From Brevibacterium paucivorans (GTDB lineage: Bacteria; Actinomycetota; Actinomycetes; Actinomycetales; Brevibacteriaceae), in contig NZ_JAFBCP010000001.1 in assembly GCF_016907735.1 (NCBI RefSeq), positions 930,001 through 994,000 on the forward strand: a stretch of 64,000 bases of DNA, given 5' to 3'. Position numbers and translations under genes: made by a program. The notes under the pieces were generated by a model, which was given only the letters and a program-made list of their open reading frames with translations, did no database searches and had not been told where the DNA came from. Below, in pieces: positions 1 to 7,817 of this stretch (its first letter is position 1; every line of letters begins with the position of its first letter).

Positions 1-230
1 ATAACGACTTTGGGGTCAGACGGGTTGTCCGAGAACGACTTTGTCCAACCATCAGTAGGTTCATAGTCCGGCACTTCGCTCACGCCGTCTGGGAGTTCGA
101 ACGAGATCGTGGACGCACCAGCTCGGTTTGAGCTGCTGTCGTCAGTATCATTCGCTTCTCCACCCATGCCACACGCTGACATGAGGAGTACTGCAGACGT
201 TAAAACACTAATGCCAAAAAGCCGTTTCAT
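1..230 (-). CDS. Secreted lipoprotein, C-terminus cut by window edge
   Basis: The reading frame opens at an ATG preceded by AAGGA and runs off the window edge. The first residues are a basic start and hydrophobic core ending in a lipobox LMSAC at about residues 16-20, so the protein should be lipidated and held outside the membrane. After a Ser/Asn/Asp-rich spacer comes SFELPDGV and PTDGWTKSF. This resembles the core of the lipoproteins at 24062-24673, 31852-32427 and 32528-33094 (a V-x-V-P-x-[DE]-W pattern), so I place it in the same paralogous group. The function is unknown. It lies beside a Flp-leader protein, as does the 24 kb copy. Confidence 0.75.
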   Translation of the reverse strand, partial: MKRLFGISVLTSAVLLMSACGMGGEANDTDDSSSNRAGASTISFELPDGVSEVPDYEPTDGWTKSFSDNPSDPKVV

Positions 231-324
231 CGTATTCCTTTTTCACTGGGGATTAAGGGGAGTAGACAACTTGCACTTTACTATCGATTTCCGACGCACC
301 ACTTGAATATTGAACCGGCGGCAC

Positions 325-708
325 CTAGTTCGCTAGTTCGCTCTCAACCGAACCGAACCACTCCTTGCGGAAAACGACGACCACTAGCGCCGCTCCAATC
401 GCGCTATCAACGATTGCCTGAAGTGGTGAGAAAATGGCGAACCACCATCCGAAGTAACCGTCACGAACCGCAAGTAACACCACAAGATATACAGACAGCA
501 AGAATGGTGCTAGACAACATGCGACTGCGAGCCTGACAAATCCTCCGTCGCTACGAAATGTTTGGTACAGCGCTGAGGCAACACCAGCGAGAACGGCACA
601 GAGCGCGTACCACCAACTTACGAGCCCATGAGTGAAAACTGAAATCACAAAGTTGGTTGCAAGGAAAGTTGCTGCACCTAACAGCCACGAAACAATTAAG
701 TCTTTCAT
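325..708 (-). CDS. Small four-helix membrane protein next to Flp-leader protein
   Basis: The protein has 127 residues from the ATG chosen here and about four hydrophobic segments with short loops. A GTG 57 bases upstream (765) would add 19 polar residues without a clear ribosome binding site, so I prefer the inner start. I do not recognise a family. It follows the 476-residue pilin-leader gene on the same strand with a gap of about 70 bases, so the two could be cotranscribed. An integral membrane partner directly after a putative toxin is a common arrangement for immunity proteins against membrane-acting toxins, but that role is inference only. Confidence 0.6.
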   Translation of the reverse strand: MKDLIVSWLLGAATFLATNFVISVFTHGLVSWWYALCAVLAGVASALYQTFRSDGGFVRLAVACCLAPFLLSVYLVVLLAVRDGYFGWWFAIFSPLQAIVDSAIGAALVVVVFRKEWFGSVESELAN

Positions 709-774
709 TGCGAAATCTTTCACTAACGAACTAGTGGTGACCGGGCCTTTCAGCCCAGTTGCCACGCGACAGAT

Positions 775-2205
775 TTACATGCTACATGTTTCGTCGGGCA
801 CCCAGCGCCCTTGGCCGTTTCCGTCTCGAACATATTTCTCACCGTTAGTGATGTTTGTCGATTCCGACTTTTGTTCATGGGCATACACGATGTAGTCTTC
901 TCTGGACGTGTCAGATTTCACGTCGTAAGTGTTTCGGCGCACATATGAGTCTTCCCTCATAAGTTGCGCCATTGGGCTCAAATCTTCTCCCGCCATATCG
1001 CCAGCTTGTGGAAACGCTGACATCAAATACACCATAGGGTCAATTGGGTTGTTTCGGAACTGCTCGGCAATCTCACGTTTCTCTGGCGTATCGATATCAA
1101 TCGACGTTGTAGTCACATTCATTGTAGAATCGGTTCCCTTACCAGATGGCCCATTACTCTTAGTGAGATCGTTGTTGTAATCGTCTTTCTGCTTCTTACC
1201 AATTTGAGTTTCAAGCTTGTTCTGCCCACCGTGTTCCGTAGCGGTGGTGAAAGTAATATTTGTGATGTTGCCGTCGGCGTCAGTCTTGTACGATACAAGA
1301 CTCTCAGCACCCAAATTTCCACCTACCGACGCTTTAAGTTCCGCCACATCCTTAGCTTTGAGCTTGCCACCAGCTAAAAGCTCTCCATCGATACTTGCCC
1401 CATAAGTGTACTTGTGGGTGTCATCACTCGGGTCTTCTTTATTACTTCCACGGTCGTGTTCGTGTTGAGCTTTTCCGCCAAATTCAACACCACCTCCGGC
1501 TTCAAAGTCCGCCCCAGGTGTTCCAGTTTTGTCCTTTTTGGCCTTGTCGCCGGCTTTGCCTTCAGCGTGCTTCTCTAAACTAAACTTTCCCTCTGCGCCT
1601 AGTGTTAAATTGAACTCGTTGGAGGTCGCGTCTGGTTCACCAGATTTATCATGAAAGATTTGTCCGCCAGGCACGTACTGGTGGCCTGAATTTGCGCGAT
1701 CCTCAGCCCGCGCAATCGCTGCATCAAGTTCTTTCATTTCGTCAGGTGAAAAGTGCGTCTTACTTCCGTTTGCATATCCACCCGACGCCGTTATCGCGGC
1801 ATTAAGCCCTTTACCTTTAAGCTTGCCACTCTTAAAGCCGTACACACCCTCCAGCGAGAAGTCGTCCGTTTCGACTAGATCAGCGGAGCCGTCTGCATAA
1901 TACGTGACTTTGTAACCCTGCCCACTCTTAAAGTTCACGATCTTAGGACCAGCTTCACTTCCATTGCGAGCGGAGTCAGTCGCCACGATGCACTTAGGGG
2001 GTTTTGGGGGCGAGCACACTGCCGGACCGTCAAATGGAGTGTTTTTCAATACACCACAAATGATTTTCTCAAGCCCGCTGGTCATATTTGGCGCCATGGG
2101 TGCCGCAACAATTCCCGCAATAATAATTGCGGCAATAACGGCTATACCGATGTATTCAATCGTTCCTTGACCAGACTGACGGGCGGGGAATCTTCTGCGA
2201 TGCAT
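775..2205 (-). CDS. Flp-pilin-leader protein with large beta-rich C-terminal cargo
   Basis: 476 residues. Residues 1-12 are a short basic leader ending in Gly12. The sequence QGTIEYIGIAVIAAIIIAG follows, with Glu at +5, which is the prepilin-peptidase (G|xxxxEY) signature of Flp pilins. The pilin domain matches Flp to its end: TPF at 56-58 corresponds to SPF at the Flp C-terminus. About 415 further residues follow. They are Gly/Lys/Asp-rich, with alternating polar and apolar stretches around 230-340 that suggest beta strands, and no domain that I recognise. Cys50 and Cys65 could form a disulfide. The start has GGAG eight bases upstream. An adhesin, pore-former or toxin delivered by the Tad machine are all possible; this is inference. 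Confidence 0.8.
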   Translation of the reverse strand: MHRRRFPARQSGQGTIEYIGIAVIAAIIIAGIVAAPMAPNMTSGLEKIICGVLKNTPFDGPAVCSPPKPPKCIVATDSARNGSEAGPKIVNFKSGQGYKVTYYADGSADLVETDDFSLEGVYGFKSGKLKGKGLNAAITASGGYANGSKTHFSPDEMKELDAAIARAEDRANSGHQYVPGGQIFHDKSGEPDATSNEFNLTLGAEGKFSLEKHAEGKAGDKAKKDKTGTPGADFEAGGGVEFGGKAQHEHDRGSNKEDPSDDTHKYTYGASIDGELLAGGKLKAKDVAELKASVGGNLGAESLVSYKTDADGNITNITFTTATEHGGQNKLETQIGKKQKDDYNNDLTKSNGPSGKGTDSTMNVTTTSIDIDTPEKREIAEQFRNNPIDPMVYLMSAFPQAGDMAGEDLSPMAQLMREDSYVRRNTYDVKSDTSREDYIVYAHEQKSESTNITNGEKYVRDGNGQGRWVPDETCSM

Positions 2206-2248
2206 GAGGGGCTCCGTGGGGATAGGGTTATTCGACGGGGGTAATCAA

Positions 2249-2306
2249 AATATATTCCACACCCCACCTCGCCACATAGGCTCGGGGGCCTATCTTCGGA
2301 CCCAAA
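2249..2306 (-). promoter_or_regulatory. Shared Flp-regulon promoter element upstream of the 775-2205 gene
   Basis: Read on the minus strand, positions 2306-2278 carry TTTGGG, eight spacer bases, then AGGCCCCCGAGCCT. Exactly 23 nt follow before TATATT (2254-2249). The same layout precedes flp (12875-12932) and the NlpC/P60 gene (25263-25319). I count 18 of 29 matches to the flp element. The GGCC half also lies in a small inverted repeat, ATAGGC/GCCTAT. Confidence 0.6.
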
Positions 2307-2326
2307 ATCGCCCGCACACAAGAGGT

Positions 2327-4156
2327 CTATCCCTGAGGGGAGCTTGACCCTTGAGGCGTAGAGGTCTGTGATGTCGATGCTCCAGTCTGAGCGCGGTTCA
2401 CTTTGATCTGCGCGGTGTCTGCCACGCGGATGATGAGTTCGTCTGACTCCATACTTGCTTTGGGAAAAAACGCGAACATTTCAATTGGTTCGCCTCGTGC
2501 AACCGTATAGTCCACCGGGCTCATTGTCTGCGAACACAGACAGTTACCTGGCCCCGCCGTCACTGTGGTCGCCATCATGTTTGTTGTCTTATCCCACAGA
2601 GCCACGTTGCCGAGCGATGGAGTGGCTGGGTATTGAGCAGTGAAGTTTTGCCCGAACGGCATTGTCTCTACTTTTGAGTCCTGCTGGCTGAACGCAGATT
2701 TATCGTCCTGACCAGATGCTGTGCTCACATCGACCGTCAGTTTAAGAAAGTCTCCCTGCTCTTCCAAGGCTTTGACATCAAAGTTGAGCTCAGGAGTGCT
2801 CCCGCCCTTGGGCGTCGGGAGAACACCTGCGGTTAAACCGCCGTTCGATGTGGCGGATTTCATTTCAGGAAGGTCGTTGACTTTCTTGCCAGTGTCAACG
2901 TTTGCATCAATCTGGCCTTGAGGTTTGAAATTAAACGAGACGCGTCGGTTTTTTGCTTGATTCTTTTTGATGGGGTTTCCCTTACCATCGCGATTTGGTG
3001 CAATCGGTTTTGTCTCACCGAATCCTTTTGTCTCTAACTGAATTCCAGCCCCAGAAAGCTTGGGTTCAACAGCTTTTTTAACCGATTCCGCGCGTCGCTC
3101 GGATAGGCCCTGGTTGTAGCCTTCGTTACCTTCGTCGTCAGTATGCCCTTCGACAACCACTTTCTGGCCTTGTGCAGATTTCTTGAGCTCTTCGGTAACT
3201 GAGTCAATTGCCTTCTGTGCGTCTTTGTTGAGTTTGTCGGAGTCGAACTCAAACAGCACGTCCGAGCTTACGTTCAAGGCTGAAGTCTCACCGCGGTCAG
3301 ACACAGACGCATCCGTCACAGACTCGGTGTTCACATCCATAGGAATCCGTCGCTGCCCTATGGCCCCGGAGCCGTATTCGTCGGGCAACGCGTTCTGCCC
3401 ATTTTTGATGAACGAGAAATCTACAAGTTCGGGAACGTCAAACTTTTTGTCCTGGCTTACTGAGACACCTTCGAGAACTGCCGCGTTGTCGCCAAAAAGA
3501 ACCGAGACATCATCAGATTCGGGTGCGGGAAAATCAGCATAGAACAGTCGCAACGACTTTGGTGCGGTTGACGTTTTTTTGATTTCTTGAGGGCCGTATG
3601 AGCATACGCAGTCCGAGTTGCGACCAATTTCATCTGTGGCAGGTAAGTCCTTGGGCTGAGGAGGGTTCTTAAATGAGCCATCCGCTGATTCAGGGGTACC
3701 CTGGTACGGCTCAATGACTTGTTTGGCGTCAAAGTCCGCGAGACGCGTCCATGGAACACGGTTCGACCGCCCTTTTTGACTCCGCAGTTCATCTGGGGAC
3801 AGGTGTTTACCTTCAACCGGTGGCAACCATGCCGCAACCATGCGCACGGATGTTCCGTCAGAGTCCAGTGACACTACTTCGAGCCGAGCTTTCGCAAGAC
3901 CATCATCGGTGGGTCGCTCAACCACCGTCTTCGCTAGTGGTGCACCTAACGTGTTTGGGCGCCAGAAACCGTCATCCTCTACCACCTCGGGAGCAGGGGG
4001 CTGTTGCCCATCACCGCCATTACTGCCGGAGCCACCTTTGGGGGCGAACGGGTTGCAAGCAGCCAACATCACGCACAGTATGAGCGCGAAGGTCATGACC
4101 ACGATCTTCTGTGCTGGGGATTTGCGCGAATGGGGAAAAAGAGGGGATGAAATCAT
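2327..4156 (-). CDS. OmpA-domain lipoprotein
   Basis: 609 residues. A signal sequence ends in lipobox MLAAC (about residues 30-34), followed by a Gly/Ser spacer, so the protein is expected to be lipid-anchored outside the membrane. An OmpA-like peptidoglycan-binding domain occupies about residues 295-420, with the typical DVLFEFDSDKLN start, the VEGHTDDEG loop and the LSERRAESVK helix, ending with KNRRVSF. Flanking regions contain two related blocks with paired cysteines (CVCSYGP and CLCSQTM). The gene is divergent from the Tad operon. A wall-binding lipoprotein here could anchor the pilus machine to peptidoglycan, but that link rests on position alone. The C-terminus is Ser/Thr/Gln-rich and disordered. 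Confidence 0.85.
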   Translation of the reverse strand: MISSPLFPHSRKSPAQKIVVMTFALILCVMLAACNPFAPKGGSGSNGGDGQQPPAPEVVEDDGFWRPNTLGAPLAKTVVERPTDDGLAKARLEVVSLDSDGTSVRMVAAWLPPVEGKHLSPDELRSQKGRSNRVPWTRLADFDAKQVIEPYQGTPESADGSFKNPPQPKDLPATDEIGRNSDCVCSYGPQEIKKTSTAPKSLRLFYADFPAPESDDVSVLFGDNAAVLEGVSVSQDKKFDVPELVDFSFIKNGQNALPDEYGSGAIGQRRIPMDVNTESVTDASVSDRGETSALNVSSDVLFEFDSDKLNKDAQKAIDSVTEELKKSAQGQKVVVEGHTDDEGNEGYNQGLSERRAESVKKAVEPKLSGAGIQLETKGFGETKPIAPNRDGKGNPIKKNQAKNRRVSFNFKPQGQIDANVDTGKKVNDLPEMKSATSNGGLTAGVLPTPKGGSTPELNFDVKALEEQGDFLKLTVDVSTASGQDDKSAFSQQDSKVETMPFGQNFTAQYPATPSLGNVALWDKTTNMMATTVTAGPGNCLCSQTMSPVDYTVARGEPIEMFAFFPKASMESDELIIRVADTAQIKVNRAQTGASTSQTSTPQGSSSPQG

Positions 4157-4192
4157 GCCACCATACTATAGGCGCTGGTAAGAAGGGCCACC

Positions 4193-4235
4193 TCGAGAGT
4201 TTCACGGAACAGGTGTACGTTCGGTGAACTCTCGA
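4193..4235. promoter_or_regulatory. Long imperfect inverted repeat between divergent OmpA and Tad genes
   Basis: TCGAGAGTTTCAC at 4193-4205 pairs with GTGAACTCTCGA at 4224-4235, with a single T bulge. The pairing can continue inward (GGAAC with GTTCG) with one mismatch, leaving an eight-base loop. It lies in the only gap between the divergent lipoprotein and the first Tad-operon gene, next to an AT-rich tract (4266-4282) that could hold a promoter. It could be an operator for both genes or a transcript hairpin; it has no T-run typical of a terminator. Confidence 0.5.
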
Positions 4236-4327
4236 AATGACGACCACCGCGTCTAGACACCTCAGCGAATAATTATTATTGTCGTTGTTAGCACTACTCC
4301 CCTGCACCCCCTCGAAGAACTGAAAAT

Positions 4328-5095
4328 ATGTCCCCATCCTCCTTATCCACCCATATTCATGTGGGTGTAGCAGACGTTGAATCGTCGATTCAGACGATCG
4401 AGTCCTGCGGCGACTCTTCACGATCGTTTTTCGTTGTGCCAAAAAACAACTGGGAACAATCAATTGCGCACATCAGCCAGGCGCGCGCAACGACCCTCCA
4501 CAACGAGGTTCTTATACACGTTTCGGGTCTATCCCCTCTTGGCATAACCACTCTGCTTGAGATGCTGACAGCATTTAAAGATGTTTTGTCGACTGCTCAG
4601 TTACGTGAGTTGGCTGTGCAGCTTGACGATAAGATTCAATGCTTCGCGCTCCTTAAATCTGTCGCAAAATTGCAGGTAACGACTCCCAGCATGTTCCAAC
4701 ACATTTTGAGCTGGTTGCCTTCTTCGCGTTTTATTGCTGAGGCACATGGCGCAGTTCTTTCAACGAAAAAGGCATTTGAAGACGACGAGTTCCTTAGGGG
4801 CGAAGGAGAGTCGGTTCTTGTTTGCCGCGACAGCGAGCCACAGGCGGACCCAGACTTTTCGTCAAAGCTAACGGAGCACATTCAGCCCTCGACGATTATT
4901 CACCGCCGTTCTGAGGAAAGTAATTATTGGGGCGCAAAGCCTGTGCAGGAGTGGTGCTTAGCTCCCGCTGATCTGGGCGCACTGACTGACTCGATTCAGA
5001 CACAGTCCACCACATGTACCTGGTGTAACGAGCCTTTTGTACCACCGCACTGCCCTGTTTGCAGCGCCACCTCCCCGACTGGAGACAAAAAATGA
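4328..5095 (+). CDS. Unknown protein with C-terminal zinc ribbon, first gene of Tad operon
   Basis: 255 residues with no signal peptide or membrane segment. I do not recognise a family. The last 30 residues hold CTWC and CPVC, a four-cysteine set typical of a small zinc ribbon. The rest is mixed alpha/beta without obvious catalytic motifs. The stop codon overlaps the start of cpaB (ATGA), so it is translationally coupled to the Tad operon and is probably a cytoplasmic assembly or regulatory factor of the pilus. The ATG follows a weak AAGAAC-type ribosome site. No better start is visible downstream. Confidence 0.8.
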   Translation: MSPSSLSTHIHVGVADVESSIQTIESCGDSSRSFFVVPKNNWEQSIAHISQARATTLHNEVLIHVSGLSPLGITTLLEMLTAFKDVLSTAQLRELAVQLDDKIQCFALLKSVAKLQVTTPSMFQHILSWLPSSRFIAEAHGAVLSTKKAFEDDEFLRGEGESVLVCRDSEPQADPDFSSKLTEHIQPSTIIHRRSEESNYWGAKPVQEWCLAPADLGALTDSIQTQSTTCTWCNEPFVPPHCPVCSATSPTGDKK

Positions 5096-5871
5096 ACCCA
5101 AAACAGAGACGCGGTCTCATCTTCATGATCGCAGCGACGCTCTTGGCAATCCTCGTGTTCATCGGCGTCATTGCTTACGTGCAAAAAGTGAACTCCCAGG
5201 TCGGCCCGACCACGGAGGTATACATTGCAAAAGAGGATATAGAAGCGTTTCAGCCTGTGGAGTTGGACAAACTCGAAACTCAGGAAGTACCCAACCGCTA
5301 TATCACTCCTCAAATGGTCACTAGCCCTGACCAGGTAGCCGGTCAAAAAGCAGCCGCCAAGATTACAGCTGGGTCATTTATCCAAACAGACATGGTTGAG
5401 CCTGCATCATCGCTGACCGATGGGCAGCGCGAAATAGCGGTCATGTTTTCTGCTGCTGCAGGCGTGAGCGGTCGTGTAGCACCCGGAGACAAGGTTGATG
5501 TCGTGGCTTCGTTCGCCAAACAACGCGAAAATGACCAAGGCGAAACAGCTTACAAACGCGCAGACATTCCCTACAACATTTCCGGGATCATTGTTCACAA
5601 CGCTCACGTGGTATCGGTTGGTCAGCCAGTTGACCCCAACGCCGTAGTAGGTGCCGCAGACCAGTCCGGAGCCGAAGCAGGCGACGTGCCCGTCACATTC
5701 GCAGTGACCGTTGAAGAAGCTGGCCGTCTGTCATATGCAGAATCGTTTGCCATCAGCATGCGCATCATGCGAATTGGTAACAACGAAACAGGTTCGAAGG
5801 TCGAAGACCAAGACAACTCCTTCGACGACCGTGATCTGCAAGATACGCTTTCGACAGAAAAGGATAATTAA
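5092..5871 (+). CDS. cpaB: Flp pilus assembly protein CpaB/RcpC
   Basis: 259 residues. One N-terminal membrane helix (about residues 10-32) is followed by an SAF-type domain: the stretch EVYIAKEDIEAFQPVELDKL is typical of CpaB proteins. A second region, REIAVMFSAAAGVSGRVAPGDKVDVVASF, matches the RcpC/CpaB family pattern. CpaB sits in the membrane with its main part outside and supports Tad pilus assembly. I use the ATG that overlaps the upstream stop codon; an upstream in-frame ATG (5059) falls within the previous gene. The C-terminus is Asp-rich. The 3' end overlaps the start of cpaE by one base. Confidence 0.9.
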   Translation: MNPKQRRGLIFMIAATLLAILVFIGVIAYVQKVNSQVGPTTEVYIAKEDIEAFQPVELDKLETQEVPNRYITPQMVTSPDQVAGQKAAAKITAGSFIQTDMVEPASSLTDGQREIAVMFSAAAGVSGRVAPGDKVDVVASFAKQRENDQGETAYKRADIPYNISGIIVHNAHVVSVGQPVDPNAVVGAADQSGAEAGDVPVTFAVTVEEAGRLSYAESFAISMRIMRIGNNETGSKVEDQDNSFDDRDLQDTLSTEKDN

Positions 5872-7418
5872 TGGGTGTCGCAATCCTCATTAGCGCAGCC
5901 GACAATCGCGCAGCAGAGATTCGAGCCTCTTTATCCGATGCTGGCGTAGAGACGTACCGTCAATACACTTCAACATCGGCTCTGCTCGCAGCACTTCCAA
6001 CAGTGCAGTCAGAGATTGATCTGGTTGTCATTGACCAAGATCTCGAACCTATGAATGCTTGGGATTTAACACGTGAAATCACCAGCAGGTTCCCTGCGCT
6101 CGCAACTACAGTCGTCATTAACTCTCCCACTCCCGACGATTACGCCCGGGCCATGGACTCCAATGCCCGTAGCGTCATCAGCTACCCGCTGCAGTTCGAA
6201 GATGTGAATCAAAAGGTTCACTCTGCCCTGCAATGGACGAAGACGGTACGCTCAGCGGTCCAAGAACGGCAAAATGACAGCGGATCTTCATCTCTCAAAG
6301 GTCGCATGGTAACTCTGAGTGGCTCAAAAGGAGGCACCGGGGTCACCACACTTGCAACGCACCTTGCAATTCAAGCCAAAGCTGCGTCCCCGGAGAAATC
6401 CGTCGTTTTGGTTGATCTTGACTCACAGAAACCCGATGTCTCGATCGTGCTTAACGTTCCTCAGTACCGGACCATCTCCGACTTACTGGGAGTCATAGAC
6501 GAACTCACATCACGCCAGTTGGAAGATGTCCTGTACACCGCCCCGCAAGGCTATTCCGTTCTTTTCGGGCCGCTGAACGGCGAAGAGTCCGAACTTGTCT
6601 CTGAAACTGCAGCGAAACGAATTTTGGGCATGCTCCGGTCCAGGTTCGACCTGGTCATCGTGGACACTGGGTCCACCATGAGCGAGTCCAACTCCGTTGC
6701 TATTGAAATGGCAGACGACGCTTACATCGTTGCCACAAGCGATGTATTGAGTCTGCGTGGCGCAAAGCGGATGTCTCAACTATGGAAGCGACTAGGTATC
6801 CGACCTACTGAAAACTCCCGCGTCATTCTGAACAAAGTTGATAAGAAGCAGGATCTTCAGCCTGAAGCATCCCGCAAGATCGTTGGTCTACCTGTCGTAG
6901 ACCAATATGTCCCCGAATCAATTCGCACGATTGAACTCGCGATGAACCGACGTGACCCTTCACTTGTTCTAGGTGCCTGGTCGAGTCGGATCGCTCGCTT
7001 AGGAGTCGAAATGGGCATTGTCGAGCAACAGCTACTAACAGTCCCAGATAAACCAAAGAAAACACGAGCTTCGCGCCGGTCACGTAAATCAGAAAAGGGC
7101 TCAAGCGCCATCGAGTTTGTTGGCGTGTCGATCCTCATCGGCATGATTGCCCTCATAGGTTTTCAAACCATTCTGGTGGGAATGACCTGGATTTTCGCAA
7201 CCGGCGCTGCAAACGAAGGCGCACGCGCCGCCGCAGTCGGGAAATCTGCCACCGCCGCCGCTACCTCTCACACCCCCGGGGCCTGGCGTAGTGGAATGTC
7301 AGTGGATGAGGGCATGGACACAGTACACGTGAAAATGGATGCCCCCACCATCACCAAGTTCAGCAAGGATTTCGCTTTCTCGATCAACACAAGCGCCGGA
7401 ATCGTACGTGAGGAATGA
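5871..7418 (+). CDS. cpaE: CpaE/TadZ-type ATPase joined in frame to a TadE-like pseudopilin
   Basis: 515 residues. Residues 1-125 resemble the degenerate receiver domain of CpaE/TadZ. Residues 145-375 are a MinD/ParA-type ATPase with the deviant Walker A KGGTGVTT and the partner motif VVLVDLDSQKPD; it is expected to localise the pilus machine at the membrane. A basic linker follows. Residues 408-416 are EKGSSAIEF, a prepilin-peptidase site with Glu at +5, then a hydrophobic helix and a TadE-like tail. Known Tad loci encode CpaE and TadE separately, so this is either a real fusion, processed at Gly410, or a nested tadE read from an internal start at 7011 (see 7001-7013). Confidence 0.88.
   Translation: MGVAILISAADNRAAEIRASLSDAGVETYRQYTSTSALLAALPTVQSEIDLVVIDQDLEPMNAWDLTREITSRFPALATTVVINSPTPDDYARAMDSNARSVISYPLQFEDVNQKVHSALQWTKTVRSAVQERQNDSGSSSLKGRMVTLSGSKGGTGVTTLATHLAIQAKAASPEKSVVLVDLDSQKPDVSIVLNVPQYRTISDLLGVIDELTSRQLEDVLYTAPQGYSVLFGPLNGEESELVSETAAKRILGMLRSRFDLVIVDTGSTMSESNSVAIEMADDAYIVATSDVLSLRGAKRMSQLWKRLGIRPTENSRVILNKVDKKQDLQPEASRKIVGLPVVDQYVPESIRTIELAMNRRDPSLVLGAWSSRIARLGVEMGIVEQQLLTVPDKPKKTRASRRSRKSEKGSSAIEFVGVSILIGMIALIGFQTILVGMTWIFATGAANEGARAAAVGKSATAAATSHTPGAWRSGMSVDEGMDTVHVKMDAPTITKFSKDFAFSINTSAGIVREE
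7001..7013 (+). promoter_or_regulatory. Internal ribosome binding site and ATG for a nested tadE
   Basis: AGGAG at 7001-7005 lies five bases before an in-frame ATG at 7011, inside the cpaE reading frame. Initiation here would give a free 135-residue TadE-like pseudopilin (7011-7418) with a 30-residue basic leader ending at the Gly|Ser cleavage site. This offers a way to make both a fusion and a separate pseudopilin from one frame. Confidence 0.55.
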
Positions 7419-7419
7419 C

Positions 7420-7812
7420 ATGATCAAACAACTTATGACAAAGAAGCGAGAAAAGGGCGTCCTCAGTCTCGAGTTTGTGGGAACGTTTGGGGTCTTTCTG
7501 TTCCTCTTGGCTATCGCTTTTCAGGCAATGCTTGCAATGTTCGCGCTTTCGCAAGCAAACTCCGCAGCACGCAACGCAGCACGAGCTGAAGCTATGATGC
7601 CGGGAACAGGGCCAGGTGCCGCGCAAAGTGCCGTATCCCCTGGTCTTCAAGCGCAAGGGGTGCAGACAACCTGTTCGGGTGGTCACAACCCGAAAGGCGA
7701 CGTGACATGCAAAGTTTCGCTCGGCGTTCCGGTTTTCAACATGCCTGACGCCCCTCAATGGTTCCCAGAAATTAGGGTGACGCGCGCTTCGACCCAGCCC
7801 GTCACAGGATAA
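7420..7812 (+). CDS. tadE: TadE-like minor pseudopilin
   Basis: 130 residues. The leader MIKQLMTKKREKG is followed by VLSLEF, giving a prepilin cleavage site after Gly13 with Glu at +5, then one hydrophobic helix (about 20-42) and the SQANSAARNAARAEA segment typical of TadE/TadG-type pseudopilins. The C-terminal part is small and contains two cysteines. It is expected to be processed by a prepilin peptidase and to prime or modify the Flp pilus. The ATG directly follows the stop of the upstream frame and has GAGG at a suitable distance. A longer in-frame opening (7339) overlaps cpaE and lacks support. Confidence 0.85.
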   Translation: MIKQLMTKKREKGVLSLEFVGTFGVFLFLLAIAFQAMLAMFALSQANSAARNAARAEAMMPGTGPGAAQSAVSPGLQAQGVQTTCSGGHNPKGDVTCKVSLGVPVFNMPDAPQWFPEIRVTRASTQPVTG

Positions 7813-7817
7813 GTTAA

